The position numbers and the translations under genes are program-made. From NCBI RefSeq assembly GCF_000378305.1, contig NZ_KB899538.1, forward strand, positions 962,001 to 1,026,000: a stretch of 64,000 nt of DNA, written 5' to 3'. The notes under the pieces were generated by a model that had not been told where the DNA came from, ran no database searches, and worked only from the letters and a program-made list of their open reading frames with translations. Positions 16,933-26,369 of the stretch are shown piece by piece (the first letter of the stretch is position 1; each line of letters opens with the position of its first letter). This DNA is from Thioalkalivibrio sp. ALJ12 (GTDB lineage Bacteria; Pseudomonadota; Gammaproteobacteria; Ectothiorhodospirales; Ectothiorhodospiraceae).

Positions 16933-18075
16933 TTATTGTCCGGGGGCCTGTGTGAGACGGGAGGTGTGGTCCGCGGGCGGCGATGACGCGGGACTGCGCA
17001 ATCGTTCGAGGGCCCAGCCGACGTGTTCGCGTACCAGGGCGGAGGGGTGGTCGGCGCGGGCGCGAAGGGCCGTCTCGGCCTCCGCGGAAGCCGGGCCATT
17101 GCCCAGGGCGACCGCCAGATTGCGCAGCCACTGCTCGTGGCCGATACGGCGGATGGCCATGCCCTCGGTGCGTTGCAGGAAGGTGGTCTCGTCCCAGCCG
17201 AACAGTTCCACCAGACTAGCGGCATCCAGTCCGTGGCGGGCGACGAAGTCGGGTTCCGCGGAGACCTCGGCAAAGCGATTCCACGGGCAGACCAGCTGGC
17301 AGTCGTCGCAGCCGTAAATACGGTTGCCGATCAGCGGGCGCAGCTCTTCGGGGATCGACCCCTTCAGCTCGATGGTCAGGTAGGAGATGCAGCGCCGGGC
17401 ATCCAGGTCGTAGGGCCCGCGAAAGGCCTGCGTCGGGCAGATGTCGAGGCAGGCGGTACATGCCCCGCAGTGTTCGCCAACCGGGTCGTCCATCGGTAGC
17501 GGCAGGTCCGTAAACAGCTCGCCCAGAAAGAACCAGGATCCACTCTCGCGGGCGAGCAGGTTGGTGTTCTTGCCGATCCAGCCGAGCCCGGCACGGGCGG
17601 CCAGGGCCTTTTCCAGAATGGGTGCGCTGTCGGTGAAGGCACGATAGCCGTGCGGTCCTGCTGCGGCCTCGATGCGCCGGCCCAGTTCGGTCAGGCGCTT
17701 GCGGATCAGCTTGTGGTAGTCGCGGCCGAGGGCGTAGCGGGAGACATAGGCGCGGTCCCGTTCGGCCAGCTGGATCGCCGGGCGCCGGGTGCGCGGAGGA
17801 AAGTAGTCCATGCGCACGCTGATCACGCGTTGTACGCCCGGCATCAGTTGTGCGGGATCGTGGCGCAGTGCGGCGCGTTCGGCCATCCAGCCCATCTCGC
17901 CGTGCGAGCCTTTCTGCAGCCAGCGGTCCAGGTGCTGGCGGTCCACCTCCGGGACCGTGGCCGGCGCGATGCGCAGGGCCTGGAAGCCCAGCTCGCGGCC
18001 CCAGGCCCGAATCTGTTCGGCCAGCGCGTCACATTGGCGTGGATCGAGAGGCTCAGGCACGATTTCGGCAATCAT
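16933..18075 (-). CDS. queG: epoxyqueuosine reductase
   Basis: A 380-residue cobalamin- and Fe-S-dependent enzyme that performs the last step of queuosine synthesis, reducing epoxyqueuosine to queuosine in tRNA. It carries the two 4Fe-4S motifs CGACTACLDICPTQAF and CDDCQLVCPWN, the conserved RAYVSRYALGRDYH and the GLGWIGKNTNLL segment, with a C-terminal HEAT-like helical stretch. The ATG at 18075 gives the standard length. It is divergent from nnr, as in E. coli where queG neighbours the nnr-tsaE block. Only about 36 bases separate the two starts. Confidence 0.96.
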   Translation of the reverse strand: MIAEIVPEPLDPRQCDALAEQIRAWGRELGFQALRIAPATVPEVDRQHLDRWLQKGSHGEMGWMAERAALRHDPAQLMPGVQRVISVRMDYFPPRTRRPAIQLAERDRAYVSRYALGRDYHKLIRKRLTELGRRIEAAAGPHGYRAFTDSAPILEKALAARAGLGWIGKNTNLLARESGSWFFLGELFTDLPLPMDDPVGEHCGACTACLDICPTQAFRGPYDLDARRCISYLTIELKGSIPEELRPLIGNRIYGCDDCQLVCPWNRFAEVSAEPDFVARHGLDAASLVELFGWDETTFLQRTEGMAIRRIGHEQWLRNLAVALGNGPASAEAETALRARADHPSALVREHVGWALERLRSPASSPPADHTSRLTQAPGQ

Positions 18076-18111
18076 ACGATCGGGGCAAGAAACGTGAATG
18101 ATGGACCCGGG

Positions 18112-19620
18112 GTGATCCCCCTGACCAGCGCGCTCTACGACAGCGAGGGCATGCGGGCCCTGGATGCGGCCGGCATGGCCCTGCCGGAGATCGCGCCCGG
18201 GGAATTGATGGAGCGCGCCGGGGCGGCCCTGCTGGCGGCTGTCAGGGCCCACTGGCCCGAGGTGCGCCGGCTCGGCATCCTCTGCGGCCCCGGCAACAAC
18301 GGGGGCGACGGCTATGTGCTGGCGCGACTGGCGGCACAGGCCGGCCTCGATGTGCGGCTCCACGGCGGCCCGTCGCGCGCGCGCCCGGAGTCGGACGGCC
18401 GTCAGGCGCATCGACGCTGGATCGAGCACGGGGGGGCGATGGCGCCGCTCGAGGCCTTCGACCCGGCGGACGCCGAGCTGTGGGTCGACTGCCTGTTCGG
18501 TATCGGGCTGGAGCGCCCGCTGCACGATGCCTATGGCGAGGTGGTTGAACGCCTGAATGCCTCCGGGCGGCCCGTGCTGGCCGCGGACATCCCCTCGGGC
18601 GTCAATGCCGATACCGGCGCGGTGCCGGGACCCGCGGTGCGCGCCCGGCATACCGTGACCATGATTGCCGACAAGCTGGGGCTGCACACCGGCGCGGGCG
18701 TGGACTACGCGGGCACCGTCGAGGTGGCGCGGCTGGATCTGCCCGAGCAGATTGCCCGGGGCGTGATGCCGCGGGCCCGGCATCTGGGCCCGGAGGACTG
18801 GCAGGATCGTCTTCCGGCCCGCCGGCCGGGGGCGCACAAGGGTAACGCCGGACATGTGCTGGTCGTCGGGGGCGCGCCGGGATTCTCCGGGGCGGCCCGC
18901 CTGACGGCGCTCGCGGCCCTGCGTGCCGGGGCCGGGCGGGTGACGCTGGCCACGCACGAGGACCATGCGGCCTGGGCCAATGCCGACCGGCCCGAGATCA
19001 TGGTGCGGGCGGTGCGCGAGCCGACCGATCTGTTACGCCTGGCCCGTCAGGTGGATGTGATCGCGGCAGGCCCGGGTCTGGGCACGGAGGAGTGGGGGCG
19101 CCGCCTGTGGCACGCGGTCGCGGATGCGGGGGTGCCCCTGGTGGTGGATGCCGATGCCCTGAACCTGCTGGCCGCGACGCCCCGTCAGATGGATTCCTGG
19201 ATCCTGACTCCGCATCCAGGCGAGGCCGGCCGCCTGCTGAATCGTCCGGCGGCGGAGGTGGAGGCAAATCGACCGGCGGCCGTGCTCGAGCTGGCGCAGC
19301 GCTTCGGCGGCGTGTCGCTGCTCAAGGGGGCCGGGACGCTGGTCGCCGACGCCGATCCCGGTGTTGAGGTCGGGCCACTGACCTGTGTGACCGGGGGCCA
19401 CGCCGGCATGGCGGTCCCCGGGAGCGGGGACGTGCTTACGGGGATTATCGTCGCGCTGCGGGCGCAGGGGCTCGAGGCACGCGCCGCGGCCGAGATCGGG
19501 GCAGCCTGGCATTGTGCCGCTGGTCGGGTCCTGCGCGCGCGGCTCGGCAGCTGGCGCGGGCTGCTGGCGGGCGAGCTGGCGGATGTGCTGCCGGCCGCCG
19601 CCGGGGAGGAGGGGGTGTGA
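18112..19620 (+). CDS. nnr: bifunctional NAD(P)H-hydrate epimerase/dehydratase
   Basis: A roughly 502-residue repair enzyme. The N-terminal epimerase half (YjeF_N) has GPGNNGGDGYVLARL. The C-terminal ADP-dependent dehydratase half has VVGGAPGFSGAARL, VVDADALNLL, LTPHPGEAGRLL and the VPGSGDVLTGII active-site loop. It restores hydrated NADH/NADPH. Start is GTG at 18112 or GTG at 18094; neither has a strong ribosome site. It overlaps tsaE by four bases, the usual nnr-tsaE pairing. Confidence 0.95.
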   Translation: MIPLTSALYDSEGMRALDAAGMALPEIAPGELMERAGAALLAAVRAHWPEVRRLGILCGPGNNGGDGYVLARLAAQAGLDVRLHGGPSRARPESDGRQAHRRWIEHGGAMAPLEAFDPADAELWVDCLFGIGLERPLHDAYGEVVERLNASGRPVLAADIPSGVNADTGAVPGPAVRARHTVTMIADKLGLHTGAGVDYAGTVEVARLDLPEQIARGVMPRARHLGPEDWQDRLPARRPGAHKGNAGHVLVVGGAPGFSGAARLTALAALRAGAGRVTLATHEDHAAWANADRPEIMVRAVREPTDLLRLARQVDVIAAGPGLGTEEWGRRLWHAVADAGVPLVVDADALNLLAATPRQMDSWILTPHPGEAGRLLNRPAAEVEANRPAAVLELAQRFGGVSLLKGAGTLVADADPGVEVGPLTCVTGGHAGMAVPGSGDVLTGIIVALRAQGLEARAAAEIGAAWHCAAGRVLRARLGSWRGLLAGELADVLPAAAGEEGV

Positions 19621-20081
19621 ACGAGGGGATCCGGCTACCGGACGCCGCGGCTACAGAGCGGGCCGGTGCGGCCCTTGCGGGGATGGAAGGCCTGCAGATC
19701 GTCTCCCTGGAGGGGGATCTCGGCGCGGGCAAGACGACCTGGGCGCGTGGCCTCCTGCAGGCGCTGGGTCATGCGGGCAACGTGCGCAGCCCCACTTACA
19801 CGCTGGTGGAGTCCTACGAACTCCAGGGACGCAGCGTGCTGCACTTCGATCTGTATCGCCTGGCGGACCCGGAGGAGCTGGAGTATCTGGGGGTGCGCGA
19901 GGCCTTTGGCGGGCAAGCGCTCTGGCTGGTGGAGTGGCCGGAGCGCGGGGCCGGCTGGCTGCCGGAGCCGGATCTTCGGGTGCGGCTGGAGCCGTGCGAG
20001 CCGGACGGGCGCATGCTCTACGTGTCCGGGCCGGCCGCCGGCGACTATCGCACGCGCCTCCAGCGAAACGCCCCACCCTGA
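19617..20081 (+). CDS. tsaE: tRNA threonylcarbamoyladenosine synthesis ATPase TsaE
   Basis: A 154-residue P-loop ATPase with the Walker A motif GDLGAGKTTWARGLLQALG and the conserved SPTYTLVESYEL and HFDLYRLADPEELEYLG blocks. It works with TsaB-TsaD in making t6A at position 37 of ANN-decoding tRNAs. The GTG start at 19617 overlaps the nnr stop (GTGA) and sits behind a GGGGAGGAGGGG ribosome site. It is normally followed directly by the amidase gene, but here a 190-base AT-rich stretch intervenes. Confidence 0.96.
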   Translation: MNEGIRLPDAAATERAGAALAGMEGLQIVSLEGDLGAGKTTWARGLLQALGHAGNVRSPTYTLVESYELQGRSVLHFDLYRLADPEELEYLGVREAFGGQALWLVEWPERGAGWLPEPDLRVRLEPCEPDGRMLYVSGPAAGDYRTRLQRNAPP

Positions 20082-20094
20082 TAACCCAATGAAA

Positions 20095-20268
20095 AGCCGG
20101 AATAAATCCAGCCCCCAAGAGGGATTGCGGTTCTTGTGGGGCGAGGTATCAGTTGCAATGCCACACACAAAAACCTCGATATCTCGCTCATAAAGAAAGA
20201 ATTTTGCTATTGCTTTTCCAGAAAAAGCGTCCACAATGGAGTCAGACCCCCTGAATTAAAAGGGATTC
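20095..20268. repeat. AT-rich extragenic segment between tsaE and the amidase gene
   Basis: About 175 bases with a composition unlike the surrounding GC-rich genes (runs such as ATAAAGAAAGAATTTTGC). It contains AATGGAGTCAGACCCC followed by CTGAATTAAAAG, similar to the GGGGTCAGACCCC-type motif often seen near REP-associated transposase remnants. It interrupts a gene order that is normally tight. No supportable gene is seen inside it. It may also hold the promoter for the amidase operon. Confidence 0.45.
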
Positions 20269-20271
20269 GCC

Positions 20272-21639
20272 GTGGGCCAAAGCACGATTCCGGATATGCG
20301 CCGCCGCCAGGTGCTGCGCGCTCTGACTGCCCTGGGGCTGGTCGGGCTGCCGCTGCCCGCACTGGCGCGCACGGGTGTCGAGCGGGTGCGCATGTCCGTG
20401 GATGGTGACACCACGCGCCTGGTCTTCGACATGGATGGCGATGCCGAGTACTCGATGTTCAAGCTCGAGTCGCCCGATCGCCTGGTGGTGGATATCAAGA
20501 ACGCTCGCGCGGTGGACGAGCTGAAGCTCAGCTCCAATCCGCGTTCGGTCGTGGAGTCGATCCGTCACGCCCCGCGCGACGGCGGTGATCTGCGCGTGGT
20601 GTTCGACCTGCGCAAGCCGATCGAGCCGCGCAGCTTCAAGTTGATGCCGGCCCAGGATTCCCCGCATCGTCTGGTGCTCGACCTGACCAGCCGCGAGGGT
20701 GCCCCCACGCAGTCGGCCCGGGAGGAATCCCGCGACAACGGCGAACCTCGCCGAGGCCGCTCGCAGGAGGATCTGCGTGATGTGGTGGTGGCCATCGACG
20801 CTGGCCATGGCGGGCATGACCCGGGCGCGATTGGCCCTGGTGGTACCCGCGAGAAGGACGTGGTCCTGCAGATCTCCAAGCGGCTGGCCGAGCGCGTCGA
20901 CAACGAGCGCGGCATGAAGGCGGTGATGATCCGCACCGGCGATTACTTCCTGCCCCTGCGCGAGCGCATCGAGCGTGCCCGCGAGGCGGACGCTGACGTC
21001 TTTGTGTCGATTCACGCCGACGCGATCGCCAACCGCAACGTGCAGGGTTCCTCGGTATACATGCTCTCCGAACGCGGGGCCTCCAGCGAGGCCGCCCGTT
21101 TTCTGGCGCAGCGAGAGAACCAGGCCGACCTGCGGCTGGGCGGTGTACCGATCAACGGCAAGGATGACTCCCTGACCAACGTGCTGCTGGATCTGGCTCA
21201 GAGCGGCAGTCTCGAGGCGAGCAACACCCTGGCCGAGCGCATGATTTCCGAACTGCACCGGGTGGGCAAGGTGCGCAAGCCGGAGGTCGAGCGGGCGAAC
21301 TTCGCGGTGCTGCGCTCGCCCGATGTCCCGTCCATCCTGGTCGAGGCCGCGTTCATCTCCAACCCGTCCGAGGAGCGCAAGCTGCGCAGCACGGACTTCC
21401 AGAATTCTCTTGCGGATGCCCTGCTGACCGGGCTGCGGTCCTATTTCTCGACGCATGCCCGCCCGGGCACGCTGATCGCCGATGGTCAGCCGGACCAGCA
21501 CATTATTCGCCCCGGCGAGACCTTGTCCGGGATCGCCGATCGTTACAGCCTGTCGCTGGCCGATCTGCGCTCGGCGAACGATGTCAGCGACGATCGCATC
21601 TACGCCGGCCAGGTCCTGCGCATCCCGCGCGATTCCTGA
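20272..21639 (+). CDS. AmiC/AmiB-type N-acetylmuramoyl-L-alanine amidase with AMIN and LysM domains
   Basis: 455 residues. The N-terminus MRRRQVLRALTALGLVGLPL has a twin-arginine-like signal, consistent with Tat export known for AmiA/AmiC. An AMIN domain follows (about 30-140), then an Amidase_3 catalytic domain (about 170-390) with zinc ligands in AIDAGHGGHDPGAIG, the FVSIHADA histidine and the conserved glutamate in LVEAAFISN. A C-terminal LysM (about 408-453) starts HIIRPGETLSGIADRYSLSL. It cleaves septal peptidoglycan stem peptides in the periplasm during cell separation. The start is GTG at 20272; an internal ATG eight codons on is also possible. Confidence 0.93.
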   Translation: MGQSTIPDMRRRQVLRALTALGLVGLPLPALARTGVERVRMSVDGDTTRLVFDMDGDAEYSMFKLESPDRLVVDIKNARAVDELKLSSNPRSVVESIRHAPRDGGDLRVVFDLRKPIEPRSFKLMPAQDSPHRLVLDLTSREGAPTQSAREESRDNGEPRRGRSQEDLRDVVVAIDAGHGGHDPGAIGPGGTREKDVVLQISKRLAERVDNERGMKAVMIRTGDYFLPLRERIERAREADADVFVSIHADAIANRNVQGSSVYMLSERGASSEAARFLAQRENQADLRLGGVPINGKDDSLTNVLLDLAQSGSLEASNTLAERMISELHRVGKVRKPEVERANFAVLRSPDVPSILVEAAFISNPSEERKLRSTDFQNSLADALLTGLRSYFSTHARPGTLIADGQPDQHIIRPGETLSGIADRYSLSLADLRSANDVSDDRIYAGQVLRIPRDS

Positions 21640-21780
21640 CGCCCATCGGCGCCTGCCCGTCCCGGAACGGGTGCCCGTCACGGATTCGGACTTTGTACCC
21701 ACCGCGGTCTGTGCAGGGGCGCCCACCGGCGCGTGCAAATCGAGCTGCGTTTCCCTAGGCTTGTGGACCCATTCCGGCCC

Positions 21781-23673
21781 ATGGATTCGCGTGTGTCCAT
21801 CGAGAAACTCTCCGAGCAACTGATCAACCAGATCGCAGCAGGCGAGGTGGTCGAGCGCCCGGCCTCGGTGGTCAAGGAGCTGGTGGAGAATGCCCTGGAC
21901 GCGGGTTCGACCCGCATCGAGATCCGTCTGGAGCAGGGCGGCATCCGTCTGATCCAGATCAGCGACAATGGTTGCGGCATCCATCGCGACGAGCTCCCGC
22001 TGGCACTGTCACGCCACGCGACCAGCAAGATCCGCTCGATGGAGGACCTCGAGGCCCTGCACACCCTCGGCTTTCGTGGCGAGGCACTGCCGTCGATCGC
22101 ATCCGTCTCGCGCCTGTCCATGACCTCGGCGGTGGAGGGCGAGCGCAATGGCTGGCGTCTGACCGGGGATGGTTCGGATGTCTTTCGCGAGGCGGCCCCT
22201 GCCGCGCACCCGGTGGGCACGACGGTCGAGGTGCGGGACCTGTTCTTCAATGTCCCCGCAAGGCGCAAGTTCGTGCGCACCGAGCGCACCGAGTTCAACC
22301 ACTGCGAGACCGTCATCCGTACCCAGGCGGCGGCCTGCCCGGAGGTCGCCTTCATCCTGCGCCACAACGATCGTGTGGTGTTGGACCTGCCCGCCGCAGC
22401 GGACCCTGCCCAGCGCGTGCGTGCCCTGCTGGGCGAGGCCTTTATGGACGCGGCGACGCCGGTGGACGAGCAGCGCGCCGGCCTCAAGCTTTCGGGCTGG
22501 CTGGGCGCCCCGACCCAGTCCCGGGCCCAGCCCGATCAGCAGTTCTTCTTCGTTAATGGCCGCGCGATTCGCGACCGCGTGCTGGCGGCAGCCGTGCGCA
22601 AGGCCTATCAGGACGTGCTCTACCACGGGCGTCACCCGATGTTCGTGCTGGAGCTCGAACTGGACCCCGTGCAGGTCGACGTGAACGCCCACCCCACCAA
22701 GCAGGAGGTGCGTTTTCGCGAGTCGCGGATGGTGCACGACTTCATCTTTCATGCCCTGCACAAGGCGCTGGCGGATGTGCGTCCCGGGGATGGCGGGATG
22801 CCCGGGCATCTGCCGCCCGTGACCGGGGCCGCGCGGCCGTCACAGGAGCAGGCTGCGCCGGGGTTCCCACGCGAGCGGGCGCTGAGCGGACTGGGGGTGC
22901 CCGAGTACCGCGCCGAAGCCCGGTCGCCTGCGGCCGGGTCGGGTGACCGCCGCGAGTATGCGTCTGGAACATCATCGGAGTATGCGGCAGCCTGGGCCGA
23001 GTTCCGCGGGCCAGCCGCGGTGGCCGAGCCCGCGCCCCGGGCATTCGAGGCGGCCGCCCGCGCGGATGAGGACGCTGGCACGGAAGGCACGCCCCCGCTG
23101 GGCTTCGCGCTGGGGCAGGTCGCGGAGACCTTTATCCTCGCGGAGAATGCAAGCGGCCTGATCGTGGTCGACATGCATGCGGCCCACGAGCGCATTACCT
23201 ACGAGCGGCTCAAGCGCGAATGGGGTTCGCAGGGCATTACCTCGCAACCCCTGCTGGTACCGGAGACGCTGGACGTGACGCCCACCGAGGCCGCGCTGGC
23301 CGAAGAGCATGCCGGTGTGCTGGGTGCTTTGGGTTTCGAACTGGATCGGTCGGGGCCGGAGGCGCTGACCCTGCGCGCGGCCCCGGCGCTGCTGCGCGGG
23401 CGTGACACGGCCCAGCTGGTGCGCGATGTGCTCGCGGACCTCGCGGCCGTCGGCTACAGCCACCGCGCCGAGGGCGAGATGAATGCCGTGCTCGGCACCA
23501 TGGCCTGCCACGGCTCGGTGCGCGCCGGGCGTCGTCTGACGCTCCCGGAGATGAACCAGCTGCTGCGCGACATGGAGGCGACCGAACGCTCCGGGCAATG
23601 CAATCATGGCCGCCCGACCTGGGTGGAGCTCGATCACCAGGCGCTGGATCGCTTGTTTCTGCGAGGCCGCTAG
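21781..23673 (+). CDS. mutL: DNA mismatch repair protein MutL (endonuclease-type)
   Basis: 630 residues. The N-terminal GHKL ATPase domain has IAAGEVVERPASVVKELVEN, DNGCGI and TLGFRGEALPSI. A variable linker (about 345-470) precedes the C-terminal dimerisation domain. That domain contains DMHAAHERITYE, matching the metal-binding endonuclease motif D-Q-H-A-x2-E-x4-E with Met for Gln, plus ACHGSVR and QCNHGRP. E. coli MutL lacks this motif, while Pseudomonas and Neisseria MutL have it. A nicking MutL and a methyl-independent repair pathway are therefore inferred. The ATG at 21781 is used, and miaA starts seven bases after its stop. Confidence 0.96.
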   Translation: MDSRVSIEKLSEQLINQIAAGEVVERPASVVKELVENALDAGSTRIEIRLEQGGIRLIQISDNGCGIHRDELPLALSRHATSKIRSMEDLEALHTLGFRGEALPSIASVSRLSMTSAVEGERNGWRLTGDGSDVFREAAPAAHPVGTTVEVRDLFFNVPARRKFVRTERTEFNHCETVIRTQAAACPEVAFILRHNDRVVLDLPAAADPAQRVRALLGEAFMDAATPVDEQRAGLKLSGWLGAPTQSRAQPDQQFFFVNGRAIRDRVLAAAVRKAYQDVLYHGRHPMFVLELELDPVQVDVNAHPTKQEVRFRESRMVHDFIFHALHKALADVRPGDGGMPGHLPPVTGAARPSQEQAAPGFPRERALSGLGVPEYRAEARSPAAGSGDRREYASGTSSEYAAAWAEFRGPAAVAEPAPRAFEAAARADEDAGTEGTPPLGFALGQVAETFILAENASGLIVVDMHAAHERITYERLKREWGSQGITSQPLLVPETLDVTPTEAALAEEHAGVLGALGFELDRSGPEALTLRAAPALLRGRDTAQLVRDVLADLAAVGYSHRAEGEMNAVLGTMACHGSVRAGRRLTLPEMNQLLRDMEATERSGQCNHGRPTWVELDHQALDRLFLRGR

Positions 23674-23679
23674 CGATCA

Positions 23680-24624
23680 ATGGACGCATTCGGACCCGGC
23701 CGCCCGCCGGTGGTGATCCTGGCCGGACCGACGGCCTCGGGCAAGACCGCTTTGTCGCTGGCGCTTGCCGAGGCGCTGGAGGGCGAGATCGTCAGCGTCG
23801 ACTCCGCGCTGGTCTATCGCGGCATGGATATCGGCACCGCGAAACCGACTGCGGAGGAGCGCGCCCGCGTGCCGCACCATCTGCTGGATATCCGCGATCC
23901 GGAGGACACTTACAGTGCCGCCGACTTCGCGCGCGACGCCCGGGAGGCGATCGCCGGGATCCACGCGCGTGGCCGGGTGGCGCTGCTGGTGGGTGGCACG
24001 CTGTTGTACCTGCGTGCTCTGCTGGATGGTTTCGACGAGATCCCCGAGGTACCGGATGCGGTGCGCGAACGGGTGCGGGCGCGCCTGGACGTGGAGGGTG
24101 GCCTGGCCTTGCATCGCGAACTCGTCAAGGTGGATCCCGAGGCGGCGGCGCGTATTCACCCGAACGACCCGCAGCGCATCCTGCGGGCACTGGAGGTCTT
24201 TGAGGCGACCGGGCGGCCGTTGTCCAGCTTCCAGCAGGGTGCGGCGGCCCGCGTGCCGGATGGCTGGGTATCGCTGGCCCTGTGGCCGGAGGATCGCGAC
24301 GTCCTGCGCGACCGGATCGCCCGTCGCTTCGACGCGATGCTGGAGGCCGGGTTTGTCGACGAACTGATGGCCCTGCAGCAGCGCCCCGGGCTGACGGCGG
24401 AGCATCCCTCCCAGCGCGCGGTGGGCTACCGTCAGGGCTGGCAGTGGCTGGCGGGAGAGCTCGACTTTGCGCAGTTCCGCGAGCGGGCGATCGCTGCGAC
24501 GCGGCAACTGGCCAAGCGCCAGCTGACGGGCTTGCGGCGATTCCCGCTGCATGCGCGATTGAACGCGGCCACGATCGATCGGTCGGAAGTGTTGAACGTG
24601 ATTCGCCGCGCAGACTTCCAGTAG
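23680..24624 (+). CDS. miaA: tRNA dimethylallyltransferase
   Basis: 314 residues with the P-loop LAGPTASGKTALSLAL, the DSALVYRGMDIGTAKPT segment holding the catalytic Asp, and HHLLDIRDPEDTYSAADF. It transfers a dimethylallyl group to A37 of tRNAs reading UNN codons. It is placed between mutL and hfq, as in other gammaproteobacteria. In E. coli hfq promoters lie inside miaA; none is obvious here. Confidence 0.97.
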   Translation: MDAFGPGRPPVVILAGPTASGKTALSLALAEALEGEIVSVDSALVYRGMDIGTAKPTAEERARVPHHLLDIRDPEDTYSAADFARDAREAIAGIHARGRVALLVGGTLLYLRALLDGFDEIPEVPDAVRERVRARLDVEGGLALHRELVKVDPEAAARIHPNDPQRILRALEVFEATGRPLSSFQQGAAARVPDGWVSLALWPEDRDVLRDRIARRFDAMLEAGFVDELMALQQRPGLTAEHPSQRAVGYRQGWQWLAGELDFAQFRERAIAATRQLAKRQLTGLRRFPLHARLNAATIDRSEVLNVIRRADFQ

Positions 24625-24718
24625 TGATGTGCTACTCTCTGAGAAGGCGCCGCCGGGGCTTGGTGGAGGAGCTTTTGGCGTGTGGCGAGATGAAGAATAA
24701 CAACCAAGGAACGCACTG

Positions 24719-24973
24719 ATGGCCAAAGGGCAAATGCTGCAGGAACCCTTCCTGAACGCGCTGCGTCGGGACCGTGTGCCGGTCTCGATCTATCTGGTCA
24801 ACGGCATCAAGCTGCAGGGGCAGATCGAGTCCTTCGATCAGTTCGTGGTGCTGCTGCGCAGTACCGTTTCGCAGATGGTGTACAAGCATGCGATCTCGAC
24901 CATCGTCCCGTCCCGCCAGGTGCGCATGAATACCGAGGGCGAAGAGGTCACCACCGCTGAGGCGGAGGCTTGA
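24719..24973 (+). CDS. hfq: RNA chaperone Hfq
   Basis: An 84-residue Sm-like protein that forms hexamers and pairs small RNAs with mRNAs. The Sm1 core ([20 protein letters not shown]) and the Sm2 motif [12 protein letters not shown] are intact, with the poly-A and U binding faces conserved. The acidic tail is short (about 18 residues), unlike the long tail of E. coli Hfq. AAGGA lies eight bases before the ATG. It is followed 24 bases later by hflX. Confidence 0.98.
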   Translation: MAKGQMLQEPFLNALRRDRVPVSIYLVNGIKLQGQIESFDQFVVLLRSTVSQMVYKHAISTIVPSRQVRMNTEGEEVTTAEAEA

Positions 24974-24997
24974 GCGTGCGCGGGAGGTTCGTCTTTT

Positions 24998-26323
24998 TTG
25001 TTTGAGCGTCCCGACAGCGCCGGCGATCGCGCCGTGCTGGTGGCACTGGCCATCGGCGAAAACCCCGATATCGAGGCCCAGGTCCAGGAGTTCGACGAAC
25101 TGGTCCGCTCCGCCGGCGCGGATGTCCTGGAACTCGTCCGTGGTTCACGCGACCGCCCGCATCCCCGCTTGTTCGTAGGCGCCGGCAAGGCCGACGAGAT
25201 TCGTGCCGCGGTCGAGGCCCATGGCGCCGATGTGGTGATCTTCAACCACGCCCTCTCGCCCAGTCAGGAACGTAACCTCGAACGTCAGCTGCAGTGCCGT
25301 GTGCTGGACCGTGCGGGGCTGATCCTCGACATCTTCGCCCAGCGCGCGCGTTCGCACGAAGGCAAGCTGCAGGTCGAGCTGGCCCAGTTGCGGCACATGG
25401 CCACGCGGCTGGTGCGCGGCTGGACTCACCTGGAACGGCAGAAGGGCGGGATTGGTCTGCGCGGCCCGGGGGAAACCCAGCTCGAAACCGACCGCCGCTT
25501 GCTGGCGGCGCGCATCAAGCACATCGAACGGCGTCTGGAGAAGGTCGAGCGCACCCGCGAGCAGGGGCGTCAGGCGCGCCTGCGCAACGAGATCCCGACC
25601 GTGTCCCTGGTGGGCTATACCAACGCCGGCAAGTCCACGCTGTTTAACCGCCTGACGCACTCGGATGTGTACGAGGCGGATCAGCTGTTCGCGACCCTGG
25701 ACCCGACCCTGCGGCGGCTGGACCTGGCCCCGCACCAGTCGCTGATCCTGGCGGACACGGTCGGGTTCGTGCGCGACCTGCCGCACGAACTGGTGGCGGC
25801 CTTTAAAGCGACCCTGACCGAGACCCGCGAGGCCGCGCTGCTGCTGCACGTGATCGACGCCGCCGATCCCGAACGCGAGGCGCGCATCCGCCAGGTCGAT
25901 GCGGTGCTGGAGGAGATCGGCGCGCAGGATGTCCCCTGCTGGCGGGTCTACAACAAGATCGACCGACTGGAGTCGGCCCCGGATGCCGCCGAGGCCCGCT
26001 TCGGCTCCGGCGATGACGTCTTCTGGGTGTCCGCGTATACGGGCGAGGGGATCGCCACGCTGGAAGAGCGCCTGGCCGAGACCTTTACCGAGTCGATGAT
26101 GCGGGGCTGGGTGGAACTGCCGGCCAGTGCCGGCCGTTTGCGCGCCCAGCTGTACGAGGAGAAGGCCGTGGAGGCGGAGCAGACCACCGCGGACGGTCAG
26201 ATCCAGCTGCGCTTGAGTCTGCCGCAACGGCGCTTCCAGCAACTGGTGCGCGATGCCGGTCTGAATCCGGAGCAGCTCGAGGTCGTATTCGACGCGCCCT
26301 CATCGGCCGCGGTGGGACAGTAG
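24998..26323 (+). CDS. hflX: ribosome-splitting GTPase HflX
   Basis: 441 residues. The N-terminal HflX domain includes VGAGKADEIRAAVEAHGADV, a coiled-coil linker (about 155-190) follows, and the G domain has GYTNAGKSTLFN (G1), DTVGFVRDLP (G3) and NKID (G4). HflX rescues stalled ribosomes after heat stress. The TTG start at 24998 follows GGGAGG ten bases upstream. In E. coli hflK and hflC come next; here the gene ends against the convergent mltD and no hflKC is present. Confidence 0.95.
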   Translation: MFERPDSAGDRAVLVALAIGENPDIEAQVQEFDELVRSAGADVLELVRGSRDRPHPRLFVGAGKADEIRAAVEAHGADVVIFNHALSPSQERNLERQLQCRVLDRAGLILDIFAQRARSHEGKLQVELAQLRHMATRLVRGWTHLERQKGGIGLRGPGETQLETDRRLLAARIKHIERRLEKVERTREQGRQARLRNEIPTVSLVGYTNAGKSTLFNRLTHSDVYEADQLFATLDPTLRRLDLAPHQSLILADTVGFVRDLPHELVAAFKATLTETREAALLLHVIDAADPEREARIRQVDAVLEEIGAQDVPCWRVYNKIDRLESAPDAAEARFGSGDDVFWVSAYTGEGIATLEERLAETFTESMMRGWVELPASAGRLRAQLYEEKAVEAEQTTADGQIQLRLSLPQRRFQQLVRDAGLNPEQLEVVFDAPSSAAVGQ

Positions 26324-26369
26324 GTACCCGGACGGGCGCGCGGCATCAGGGGCCGCGAGCGCCGGCGCG

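Noticed and set aside
20136-20408. A small frame beginning in the AT-rich island upstream of the amidase.
   Set aside because: It runs out of frame into the amidase gene, has no ribosome site and no recognisable product.
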